DNA of 64,000 nt from Cylindrotheca closterium (lineage: Eukaryota; Bacillariophyta; Bacillariophyceae; Bacillariales; Bacillariaceae): assembly GCA_933822405.4 (NCBI GenBank), contig CAKOGP040001112.1, positions 1,221,378 to 1,285,377 of the forward strand, given 5' to 3'. The translations under genes and the position numbers were made by a program. Of this stretch, positions 52,755 through 61,636 are shown one piece after another. The first letter of the stretch is position 1. Every line of letters starts with the position of its first letter. The notes beneath the pieces were generated by a model. It saw nothing but the letters and a program-made list of their open reading frames with translations, made no database searches and was not told the origin of the DNA.

Positions 52755-53047
52755 CCCTGTATGATTTGACGAAAAAGTTGCGGAAATATTGGATGGTTGA
52801 TGAGAGGATTGTGTAAATTTAATCAAGTGACTAGTTTGACTACACAAACATGACCTTGCCTATTTCCTTACTACCCGTATCCGAACGGTAGATTGTATTC
52901 ATCTCATTTACCGTAACATTATTCTAAAAGTATTTAGTCCCAACTACTTCCTTGGGGTTATTCTATATTTCGGTCTGCCTTGGCTATCATCCACAAGCAA
53001 GCGACGAGGGCTGACAATCCATCAAGAATCGTCTCGGATGCGCCATT

Positions 53048-54454
53048 TTATTTCGTTCGGCTTACCACTTTATAGGCCAAGTTTATTAAAGAATCGCGAT
53101 AGACGCTGTCATCTAGTTCGAGCAGAGCTTCCATCGCAATTTCTGCGTGGAGCCGTGCGAGATGCTTTGTTTGTTCTAGACCGTCGCTTTCAAACACTAA
53201 CTGTTGGGCTCGCTCTACATCCCCTTCGTCCCGGAACTTTCGATCCATCATTTCCTCAAGTTCAGGGAATTGTCTTGCAGTGAACATCACAGGAGCTGTT
53301 GCTAATCCTGCGTTCAAGTCTGCCAGTGCAGGCTTTCCCATTGAGGAAATGCTTCCTTCAAAGTCCAAGACATCGTCGACAAGCTGGAAAGCCATGCCCA
53401 CATGCTTTCCGTATTTATACGAGGCGTTGACCAATTCCGGTGAGCAACCAGCCAGGACTGCGGCACTTTTGCAGGAGTTAGCCATAAGACTAGCCGTCTT
53501 GAAAAAGTTCTTCTTCAAATAGTACACCATGTTTTCTTCGGCTCCATCTGATGAAGAACTACCTCTTATTTGCATGACCTCGCCCCGAACCAAATGCTCA
53601 ATTATAGTAGACATGGTCTCCACAACCTCCACATTTCGTAGTCGTGCTAGACAAATTGAGGCCCGTGCAAGAAGATAGTCACCAGCAAGGATCGCCATTT
53701 TGTTTCCAAAAACCATATGTACCGATGCCATTCCTCGTCTCGTATCGGATCCGTCAATCACATCATCATGGAAAAGAGAAGCGGTGTGTATCATTTCCGA
53801 TATTTCTGCCAGTCTACGTTGAGCCGCTGGAAGATCCTGTCGTTGTTCTTTCAAAGGTTTTGTGAATAGTGATTCTTGATCATATTGGGCGTCGCCTACG
53901 GTGTCGGCGAGTGCTCTCGAAAGGAGCATGACCATCATCGGTCTAATTTTTTTTCCACCATCTGCACTGTCAAAAAAGTAGGACGCTGCTTTGGTCAGAA
54001 CCGGATGCTCCGATCCGACGAGGTCATCTCGTATTGACTTTGAGAGCATCTCGACCTCCACTCTGGATAGTTCAAAAGGGTCTGCATTGACTTGGACGTT
54101 TGGTGGGAGGTGAGGCCAATACCTTGTATCTGTCACTGGATATAGGTCATCCAGAGGATCATGGAGAGATGAAATCTCAATATTTACTCCATTGACTCCG
54201 GACTTGTCTTTCCAAGCTTTGCTCTCATCCTTGGTCACCTGGTCCAGCAAGGATGTCTTTACAGTTTCTCTGAGACTATCTGAAATTGGGAAATTTACAA
54301 TTGACGCTGAAGACTTTCCGCGTTTTGTTCGAGTGCTTCGCTTAGTTTCAAGACTCAGCTTCTTCGACTCATGAATTCGAACATCCTCGCAAATCCCTTG
54401 AGCGCATCTGAGCTGCCTTCGGCCTCGACGTCCCACTTGGCTCAAGGCAAACAT
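53048..54454 (-). CDS. Long-chain polyprenyl diphosphate synthase (COQ1/solanesyl type)
   Basis: Single exon, 468 residues, ATG at 54454. The N-terminal 100 residues are basic and Ser/Thr-rich, consistent with mitochondrial import. The trans-prenyltransferase core shows GGKKIRPMMVMLLSRAL, the first aspartate-rich motif HDDVIDGSDTRRG (about residues 227-239), MAILAGDYLLARAS, RGEVMQI and the second aspartate-rich motif FQLVDDVLDFEG (about 355-366). Such enzymes build the C45-C50 tail of ubiquinone or plastoquinone from IPP and FPP/GGPP. Chain length cannot be fixed by eye, but small residues before the first motif (HTASLF) allow long products. In this window the HMGS fusion is the other gene that feeds the isoprenoid precursor supply. 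They are not linked as a cluster. Confidence 0.87.
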   Translation of the reverse strand: MFALSQVGRRGRRQLRCAQGICEDVRIHESKKLSLETKRSTRTKRGKSSASIVNFPISDSLRETVKTSLLDQVTKDESKAWKDKSGVNGVNIEISSLHDPLDDLYPVTDTRYWPHLPPNVQVNADPFELSRVEVEMLSKSIRDDLVGSEHPVLTKAASYFFDSADGGKKIRPMMVMLLSRALADTVGDAQYDQESLFTKPLKEQRQDLPAAQRRLAEISEMIHTASLFHDDVIDGSDTRRGMASVHMVFGNKMAILAGDYLLARASICLARLRNVEVVETMSTIIEHLVRGEVMQIRGSSSSDGAEENMVYYLKKNFFKTASLMANSCKSAAVLAGCSPELVNASYKYGKHVGMAFQLVDDVLDFEGSISSMGKPALADLNAGLATAPVMFTARQFPELEEMMDRKFRDEGDVERAQQLVFESDGLEQTKHLARLHAEIAMEALLELDDSVYRDSLINLAYKVVSRTK

Positions 54455-54800
54455 ACTGTAGATCAGTGAATGAGGGACAAGCGCCTAGTATAAAGATGGA
54501 ACCCGGTCAACGAACTGATCTCAAAGATTTCTAATGTACGATGCACGATACCTGTCGTTCGTCGGCATTTACTTTTGAGCCACGAACTCCCTTCTTCAAT
54601 GATTCATTCATTCACGAAAATGAAACTAATCTAGTGACGTCTTTGGACGCATTATGGACAGACAGTCTCTGCTCTTGGTCCGATTTGTCGAACAGAAAAA
54701 CGTGAAGACGTTTTTTTTATTACCGGTATCAAACAGGGTACATTGTTCATCAAGGCAGCTGAGAGAGTTTCAAGTTGTGGAAAACCATTGATTCCTTGAT
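54455..54800. promoter_or_regulatory. Divergent intergenic promoter region
   Basis: About 350 bp between the divergent prenyl synthase and CD2BP2-like genes. ATTACCGGTAT lies near 54720-54730. No gene is visible. Both promoters must be in this short stretch. Confidence 0.45.
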
Positions 54801-55901
54801 ATGTCTTCCAAATCTGTTCGATTCGCAGCCCCAGCTGCTTCCCAAAATGCCAAACGGTCCCAAAGGGACGCCGACATTGCAACTTCAGATGAAAAATCCA
54901 AGCGTGTTCGACTAAACGAAGAGGAAATCGATGACTTGGATGATTGGAAAAAGGAAGAAATTGATGGCGAAGAAGACATACCGTCAGAAAGAGAGTTACT
55001 GGAGGCGAAAAGAAAGCGTCGTAGAGAACGAGCGGCAGGAGTGGATGCAGATGGCCGCACGCAGATTGACGATTCAACAAGTTTGGCTACGGATGGCATT
55101 CAAATCGAGCCATTTCATATGAGACGCGAAGAATCAGATGGTGCTGGTTATTTCGATGGAGATACGTACATCTGGCGAAAGAACGATCCAAACGATGAAC
55201 CGGATGCTTGGCTTGACTCTCTTGGCGACGAAAGAAATGCTGTTCCGTCATCCAAATCGATTTTGCAACCACCCAAAGATACTGAGAACACAGAAGACAA
55301 ACCTGAGAATCTAGACGGTCTGACAAAGGAGCAGTTGTATCTTAAGGTGCTCCCTTTGATAAACGGTACTGAAACCGTTGCACAGGCTGTGCGGAGGTAT
55401 GGCGCTGTTTCGAAACAAAGCAAGCTAAAGTCTAAAAAAGGAGATCCGAGTTCGACGGAGGACAGCAAAGTTGCCAAGTCTTGTTTAGATGATCTCACCG
55501 GAGCTGCCAATGCACTTCTGCTGAAAGGAGAAGTCGATATATATGATACAAGACGCCAACGGATTCTCCAAGTTCTTTCGAAGCATGCAACTGTGATGGA
55601 GTTTCCAAACAAGCAACAAGCTCCAACCGATTGGGAATATAAGGGTAATCAAGATGGGCAGATCCACGGGCCATACACAACCCAACAGATGATGGGTTGG
55701 ATGCAGGCTGGGTATTTCGTTGGGCTTCAGAAAGTACGAATAAGGACCATTCGGAAGAAAACAAATTCGCCAGAAGATGATCTGATGGCCGATTTGATGG
55801 ATGACGACGAGAAAGCAGATTCACAAGAGGATGCTCTAGAGAAAGGAGAGTGGCAATGGTCAGACGAAATCAACATGAAAAACTACCTACCCATACCATA
55901 G
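54801..55901 (+). CDS. CD2BP2: CD2BP2/LIN1-like U5 snRNP protein with GYF domain
   Basis: Single exon, 366 residues from the ATG at 54801. The N-terminal half is charged and has VRFAAPA followed by acidic and basic blocks, with EPFHMRREESDGAGYFDGD and YIWRKNDPNDEPDAWLDSL, the conserved CD2BP2/LIN1 central text. The C-terminal GYF domain (about residues 275-355) has WEYKGNQDGQIHGPYTTQQM and GWMQAGYF with the family's Gly-Pro-Tyr and Trp/Tyr residues, then a C-terminal WSDEINMKNYLP. CD2BP2 (U5-52K, yeast Lin1) links U5 snRNP assembly to PRP6 and DIM1/PRPF8 and leaves before the tri-snRNP forms. GYF domains bind proline-rich ligands. Confidence 0.88.
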   Translation: MSSKSVRFAAPAASQNAKRSQRDADIATSDEKSKRVRLNEEEIDDLDDWKKEEIDGEEDIPSERELLEAKRKRRRERAAGVDADGRTQIDDSTSLATDGIQIEPFHMRREESDGAGYFDGDTYIWRKNDPNDEPDAWLDSLGDERNAVPSSKSILQPPKDTENTEDKPENLDGLTKEQLYLKVLPLINGTETVAQAVRRYGAVSKQSKLKSKKGDPSSTEDSKVAKSCLDDLTGAANALLLKGEVDIYDTRRQRILQVLSKHATVMEFPNKQQAPTDWEYKGNQDGQIHGPYTTQQMMGWMQAGYFVGLQKVRIRTIRKKTNSPEDDLMADLMDDDEKADSQEDALEKGEWQWSDEINMKNYLPIP

Positions 55902-56460
55902 CGTGATTGCATGTTTCGGAAGCATTCCTACTTTTTCTTTTGAACATGTGTTCACTGCAAATTTAAATACTGTTGTTGAGATCTATCTACAGTTTTCAAT
56001 GTTATGATGCCGACAAACATGTCTTGGATGAGCCATTTTGGCCGTCAAACATCGGTAGGCCTATCTTGTATTGACCCAAGACTTCGGACATAGGATTGTT
56101 GTAGATCTCTCGACACAGACGCGTCAAAAAGTTGCAGTTCAATAGATAGGAACCAGACTTAGTATTCCTCTATCAGGGTTGTAGTATTCCTCTATCAGGG
56201 TTATACTCGATCTCGTTATCTTCGTCACAAGATAGTCAGGGTTGACCGTGATTGCATTTGCATTGCATTATTAGTCGACTTGAATGAACAGTCTGTTCGT
56301 GTGTGCGCATCCGGTGTCTACAAAATACAGTACCGTACGAAAGCTGGCTATATCTACAGTGCGACCGGTACGGCACGGTACGATACAAGTTACAATAGGT
56401 CACCAGTCCATCGTCATTTCATTCCGAAGCGACAACAGAGTGCAAAAGCAAACACCCATC
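55902..56460. repeat. Intergenic region with a 22-bp tandem duplication and GTACCG words
   Basis: AGTATTCCTCTATCAGGGTT plus two bases is present twice in tandem at 56161-56204. GACCGGTACGGCACGGTACG-like text follows near 56362-56381, the same word type found in other intergenic DNA. An open frame runs from 56284 into the downstream gene, but because it contains these repeats I take the later ATG at 56461 as the start. Confidence 0.6.
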
Positions 56461-57978
56461 ATGCCGCAGGAAGACGGTGGGCGAAAAAGACCCCGCTCGG
56501 TATCCCCAACGCCAGGCAACCAGTCAAGACTACGAAACCCACATCATTTATATGATAACGCTTTGGGTGCGAGACTGAGAAATCCCCTGCTTCGCAATGG
56601 TGCGTTAAATGAATTACTGCAGCTTACCTCAAAACACGACAAGAACTATGCATTGAGCGGAGACAGCACCTTGGTTGGACTTACTGATATATTTTTCGAT
56701 GTCATTGAGTGGACGCCATGGGAAGAATCCGAGTCACCAATATTTCATTCGCAAAGGGCGTGGACGTCTCATCCAACAAAGGAGTGTGCAGCCTTTGCAG
56801 ATTTTTGCAAACGAAAACTGTCCAATGACATCTTGAGTCAGGAAAAAAAGAAGTATTTGGATTCAGTGGTTATCATCATCCGAAATCTATCTTTCGTTGC
56901 AGCGAATTTGCGATTGTTGGCGTACTCGCCACGAATCATGCAGGTACTCGTGGGATCTCTTTACGAACGTTCAAATTCTAAGAGCTGTGGAGGCGACGAC
57001 TTTGGTACTAGCAGCAGTAATTCTGGCTTGCTAGCACTTTCAGCTCTACACGTTTTGGTAAATTTGGCCCCGTATTTGGACGTGACAGGTCAAAAGATGC
57101 TATGTGATAAACTGTTCTACTCCGCGGGAACATCCGAAGAGGCTCCTTTGGTACCGTCGCCTGAAACGTTTGGTCAGGCTGCCAACGGTGCATGGGGATT
57201 TGGCAGTCTATGGCTTGCTAAGCGGCTTGACACTAAGGAGGATATTGTTCAAGATATTTCTCCGAAGTTATTACGGCTTCTGACCAAAGAGCACATCATT
57301 TGTGTTTGGTCTATTTTTCCTGCTTTGGCACAGGTCTTGACTGACTCTACAGCCACTAGATTAGTCGTTATGACAACGGTTGAGCTTTTGCAAGAGTTTA
57401 TCAATCATGCACGTGTTGGGGTAGTTGGAAGTGTTGAAGACCAAGAAGGAGCATCAGAGATCCCGAACGCCCGTGCTATTCTTGTGCACATGCCTGGCGA
57501 AGCATTGGAAAGGTTGACAAATTTGTTGTATACTCCTCGACTCGGTCCTGACTCACTAGAATATGTGGACCCAGTACACAATATTGTTCCGCGAGTAACA
57601 ACGCTAAAGCTTTTGATGGGCTATGACGCGACGGTTGATACCGACATGAGGGATCGTGCACTTGATGTCCTTGTCCCTCTCATGGAGCTGGATTCTCCCC
57701 GCATGGCACTTCGGCTTGGGGCCGGAGGTTCCAGCAAACCATACAGTCGTCTCTTTGATGCTATTTTCCCAATCTTGTCGAGTAAAGTGGGGAGAAATGA
57801 GGCCCCGCTGTTAGCCACCCAGTTATTGCGGGAACTATCCAAAGCTAAGGAGAATAGAGACGGATTTCTATACTTACAGGAGCGTTTATTGGAACTTGCA
57901 AGCAAGGATGCACGGGTTGCACAATTGGTATTCAATCATCTTCAGACATGCTGGAACGACGATTTGCTGGTCAAATAG
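56461..57978 (+). CDS. Armadillo/HEAT-like helical protein, unknown (possible SWI/SNF-type subunit)
   Basis: Single exon. From ATG 56461 the protein has 505 residues. A longer version starting at 56284 is possible but would include intergenic-type repeats. The N terminus is basic (GGRKRPRSVSPTPG), which could be a nuclear signal. The rest is alpha-helical with Leu-rich repeats of about 40 residues, for example LLRNGALNELLQLTSKHDKN, SVVIIIRNLSFVAANLRLLA, LLALSALHVLVNLAPYLDV, TTLKLLMGYDA and LLATQLLRELSKAKENRDG. IRNLSFVAANLRLLAYSP recalls the armadillo part of BAF250/ARID-type SWI/SNF subunits, in which a conserved RNLS motif occurs. No ARID domain is present, so this is only a suggestion. Confidence 0.6.
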   Translation: MPQEDGGRKRPRSVSPTPGNQSRLRNPHHLYDNALGARLRNPLLRNGALNELLQLTSKHDKNYALSGDSTLVGLTDIFFDVIEWTPWEESESPIFHSQRAWTSHPTKECAAFADFCKRKLSNDILSQEKKKYLDSVVIIIRNLSFVAANLRLLAYSPRIMQVLVGSLYERSNSKSCGGDDFGTSSSNSGLLALSALHVLVNLAPYLDVTGQKMLCDKLFYSAGTSEEAPLVPSPETFGQAANGAWGFGSLWLAKRLDTKEDIVQDISPKLLRLLTKEHIICVWSIFPALAQVLTDSTATRLVVMTTVELLQEFINHARVGVVGSVEDQEGASEIPNARAILVHMPGEALERLTNLLYTPRLGPDSLEYVDPVHNIVPRVTTLKLLMGYDATVDTDMRDRALDVLVPLMELDSPRMALRLGAGGSSKPYSRLFDAIFPILSSKVGRNEAPLLATQLLRELSKAKENRDGFLYLQERLLELASKDARVAQLVFNHLQTCWNDDLLVK

Positions 57979-58387
57979 AAGAGCAAACAGAAGAATGTTT
58001 TTTGTTATGATTAGTGTCTCTGTACAGGCAGTTGCCGCGGGGTTGGTGTCAGGTGCCACAGTACATCGTGTACCAGGTACTGTAGTATCGCATATGCTGC
58101 TCTTGTACCAGGTGATGGTACGATGTTGTTACTACTATACGATACCATATATATGATGTACCCCGGTAGAACGTATTTTAATACTACGTCTACGGTATTA
58201 ATACACTCCCTTTTATACTGGTACTTGAGTATTTTGATCCTCGAATACCCCTACTTTGATTTTACGTCCCCACAATGCTCTGTTTGGAAACAAATGTGAT
58301 TTTAGAATTGCAAAACTACAGTAGCGACGAGAACACACAACAATACGTAGGTGACTGCATTCAGAAATACCAATATTACAACAAAGA
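57979..58387. other. Intergenic region, GTACCAGGTAC-rich
   Basis: About 410 bp. GTACCAGGTACTGTAGTA near 58070-58087, TTGTACCAGGTGATGGTACG near 58105-58124 and CCCCGGTAGAACG are of the recurring intergenic type. Several TATATA words lie near 58148-58155. No gene is seen. Confidence 0.45.
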
Positions 58388-60686
58388 ATGGAGGCTATGA
58401 GATGGAGTGAGCAAAACGTCTCGCCGCAGCATGGAAGCCCTGGAGCCCCTACGATAAAAAATCATTCTGTTACGCATTTTCGAGGGTGTGAGTTTTTTAA
58501 AACATTCAACCTTCAGCGATATTTATGGACCTCACTTGTTCTTAATGCTGACTCAGACTTATATTGCTTTGGTGGATACGATGGTCGGAGGAACCATTTG
58601 ACACTTCTCATATATTCGATAGAGGAGAAGAGATGGATTCGTCCCCACCATTTGGGAGGGAACGAGCAGCCATCATTCCTGTCTAATTCAGATAATATTC
58701 TTGTCACTGGAACTCCACCACCAGGTCGCAATGGACATAGGTGAGCCACAAATCTTGACGAGCCATCTTTTATCGATTCATTCGTTCACGAGAGTGTCTT
58801 GTTCCATTTGAAGTGCAACACTTGCTATTGATCCAGATGATGATGACATTGGAAGAATAATAATTATTGGTGGGTGGCTGGGAACGGGTCCGTTGGCAGC
58901 TTCAGACATGCATGTGCTAGATATATCACATTCAGGCAAACAATTACGTTGGTATGAACCACCAGTGAGAGGGACTCCGCCAGGTCCGTGCAACATGCAT
59001 TCTGCAGACTATGTTACTGCAACCCATGAAGTATATGTTTTCCGTGGTGGTAAGCAATCCATTATATGTCGTACACTACTCAATGTTGACTTTGACCTTG
59101 CCAACAGTTTTCTTCTCGCGTAGGAAATGGTAAGCAATTATTAAATACCCTGCTCGCAATTTTGACTTTGATCTCGCCAACACTTTTCATCCTACTGTAG
59201 GGCGCGAATATTTGAACGACTTGCATGCGCTGAATACACGAACATTTACATGGAGAAAAGTAGAAACGACTGGAGCAATACCTCAACAGAGGGCGAATCA
59301 TTCAAGCGCCATCCTCGAAGAGACGGGGGAGCTTTTGGTATTTGGCGGATGGAATGGCTCTGAACGGCTAAATGATATACACATATTGAACACAGCAACC
59401 TCGACATGGACCTGTCCGCATATAGCAGGAGTACTGCCACACCCACGTGCTGGTATGACCCTCACGGCGCTGCGGGGACGACTGTACTTGTTTGGCGGAA
59501 GTGGGACAAGGTAAGAATCGGTATCTTGATAGTTGTCACAGCCTATGTTCTAAACAAAAGTTTAGTTCCAAATGCTTCCAGGACCTACAAATCTTGGATA
59601 GAGCAGAACTGGCATGGCTGGATGTCACACAGCACGAACCAAGTAGTCATGCTGTAGGGAGACATCGGTTTGAGAATTTTGAGGGTGACGGCTATCGCGA
59701 ACAACGATGGAGTTTTGGTGGTTATGTAAGTTGCCGTTGATTCTGACAGTAATTTGATCGTTTCGATTTCCTCATGGGTTTTACCAGCGATTGAGAGAGA
59801 CGTCTAGAGAAACTATGGACATGGATACTAGTGATGCCAATCATCAAGACCATCGACTTCACATGTATGATGGAAGCGACCTCTGGGATTCAACCAACGA
59901 GCTCGAACCGTACTATGGTGGGATTTCGGCCTCTCCAAATCCCAACGATGAAGACACAATACCCACCATCGTGATACACGGTAGAGGGCCTGGTCGAAGA
60001 GCTGGACACACTGCTACTGCTGTTAACCGGAAAATCTACGTCTTCGGTGGCTCGTGCGGCTCCGATTACTGTAAGTCCGTTCTTTCTGTCTGTACATTGT
60101 GTCTACGAGACTCACCCAATCGATGATATCGGCAGTAAATGACTTTTATGTGCTAGATACCGATCCTCCACCGCGAGCATCTGTGACTGAGCCTACAAGT
60201 TTAGCACTGGTGGAGCGAAGGTTGCGACACTTCTTCAATGAGGAGGAATTCTCAGATGTCACATTTGTGGTGCAAGGCCGGAAGATCTATGCACACAAAA
60301 TGGTCCTATCCATGGTGTCAAACTATTTTCGAACGATGTTCACGTCAGGTTTTCGGGAGTCAGAGTCTGGCGAAGTTGAGATCTCGGATGTTCCATATGA
60401 CGCTTTTCTAGCAGTAGTTGAATACATTTACACTGGAGGCCTCCCCAACTTTGATGACACGAGGATAGAATCAAGTGCGAGGCTTGGAAGGGTTGTTGAT
60501 ATACTGGAACTGTCCAATCGTTTCTGCTTGAACCACCTGAAAGAAATCTGCGAGACAGAGCTACAAGGTGCCGTGAATCCGGATACTGTCGAGTATCTTT
60601 TGCAAGTTGCCCAAGATACTTATTCTGTTCAGCTGCAACTGATATGTGAACATTTCCTCCGGAACCTCGAAAATGAGCAACGCTAA
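58388..60686 (+). CDS. Kelch-repeat protein with C-terminal BTB domain
   Basis: Seven exons: 58388-58740, 58814-59049, 59124-59129 (6 nt), 59201-59510, 59566-59725, 59788-60070, 60136-60686, in total 632 residues, in frame. Kelch blades read as LYCFGGYDGRRNHLTLLIYS, IIIIGGWLGTGPLAASDMHV, VYVFRGGNGREYLNDLHAL (spanning the microexon), LLVFGGWNGSERLNDIHIL, YLFGGSGTSSKCFQDLQIL and IYVFGGSCGSDYLNDFYVL. The BTB domain follows (about residues 475-580: FNEEEFSDVTFVVQGRKIYA, HKMVLSMVSNYFRTMFTSGF, YDAFLAVVEYIYTG), then a short helical tail. Kelch-then-BTB order is as in LZTR1-type proteins, which act as substrate adaptors for CUL3 ubiquitin ligases. Such a role is inferred from the family. Acidic linker text splits the fifth and sixth blades. 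Confidence 0.82.
59050..59200 (+). repeat. Two adjacent duplicated introns separated by a 6-nt microexon
   Basis: Intron A (59050-59123, 74 nt) and intron B (59130-59200, 71 nt) both begin GTAAGCAAT and share TTGACTTTGA followed by a CTxGCCAACAxTTTTC-like stretch near their 3' parts. The TGGTAAGCAAT context recurs exactly 80 bp apart (59048 and 59128). Between them is GAAATG, which restores Gly-Asn-Gly in frame. The similarity suggests tandem duplication of an intron-containing segment. Confidence 0.75.
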
Positions 60687-60781
60687 CGTCTACTTTTGTA
60701 TTGAAACGATGCCACACTATGATACGGTATGCTTTTGTGTCTTGTAGATGCAATAAAAACTATCATATTCCCCTGCCAGTT

Positions 60782-61446
60782 TTAGTAATCACTAAACATG
60801 TCGTTTGGAACACTAGACTTTGACTTTTCTTGAGATGTTTTCTCAGTAGTCATTTCCACCGATGATCCCGTGGGCGTTGCTGATTCTTCAGCACCGGCAG
60901 GTTCAGACGTCGGAGGTGAGACAACCTCGCCTCTTGATTCCTTTATTCTATTGAGAGCTGCTTCTGCCATCACCTTTTCTTCCGCAGAGAGTCCCTTCCA
61001 GAATTCCTCGTCGTCGGCAGCTTGCAAATATGACTCTGCTGCCAATTCGCCATAAATGTCAGACTTTTCAAGAATAAAGCCGACAATCATCGTGCTCAAG
61101 ACTCCCCCGAACTACAAGCCACATCATAGTGTGCAAAGAAAGGTAAGCGGAATAGACATCGACATTACAAGTTGAAGATGCCAAACTGATTTACCATAAC
61201 ACCAATGCCACCTGCGAAGACAGTTGCAAATTCGTTCTCGGGAATGGCGTCGATATCGGCATCAATCGTTGCAAGCCATACACTGTTGGCTGCTGCCGTA
61301 ACTATTTCGGACATATCATGAAGATTTAGAGCAGTCTTCTCAACTGGCAAGTTGTTACGGACACCCTGGATCTGGCTGGGGGGCAAAAACCCTTGGACTG
61401 ATGTCAAGAGCACCAAGCAAAAGGTTCCGAATAGAGTGTTGGCCAT
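60782..61446 (-). CDS. Small plastid-targeted membrane protein, unknown
   Basis: Two exons, 61195-61446 and 60782-61111, joined in phase 0 across an 83 bp intron, about 193 residues. MANTLFGTFCLVLLTSVQGF is a signal peptide with a VQGF motif, then a short transit-like stretch. A predicted membrane helix spans the exon join (ATVFAGGIGVM joined to FGGVLSTMIVGFIL). After it come ELAAESYLQAADDEEFWKGL and an acidic, Ser/Pro-rich tail ending in FSDY. No family is recognised. The combination of plastid presequence and a single helix suggests a thylakoid or envelope protein. It is convergent with the kelch-BTB gene, about 95 bp away, and divergent from the carrier gene. Confidence 0.68.
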
Positions 61447-61636
61447 TTTTCGATGTTGTGTTGTCTCCTATTTTATTTTTGCATAATTGACAACCAACAT
61501 CTTTTCATTTGTCCACGCGTCACTTGGTTACGTATGATCTTTGAGACACGAAACATCAAGCAAATGAAATCGCGTTAAATGCTGATGATTCGTTTTCAGT
61601 TCCGAACCTTTCTTTTCATTTCTCATTCTCATCGAA

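Noticed and set aside
56284..56460. Extending the helical-repeat gene upstream to the ATG at 56284
   Set aside because: The extra 59 residues are encoded by GTACCG-type intergenic repeats and look non-coding. A start at 56461 is simpler, though the longer form cannot be excluded.
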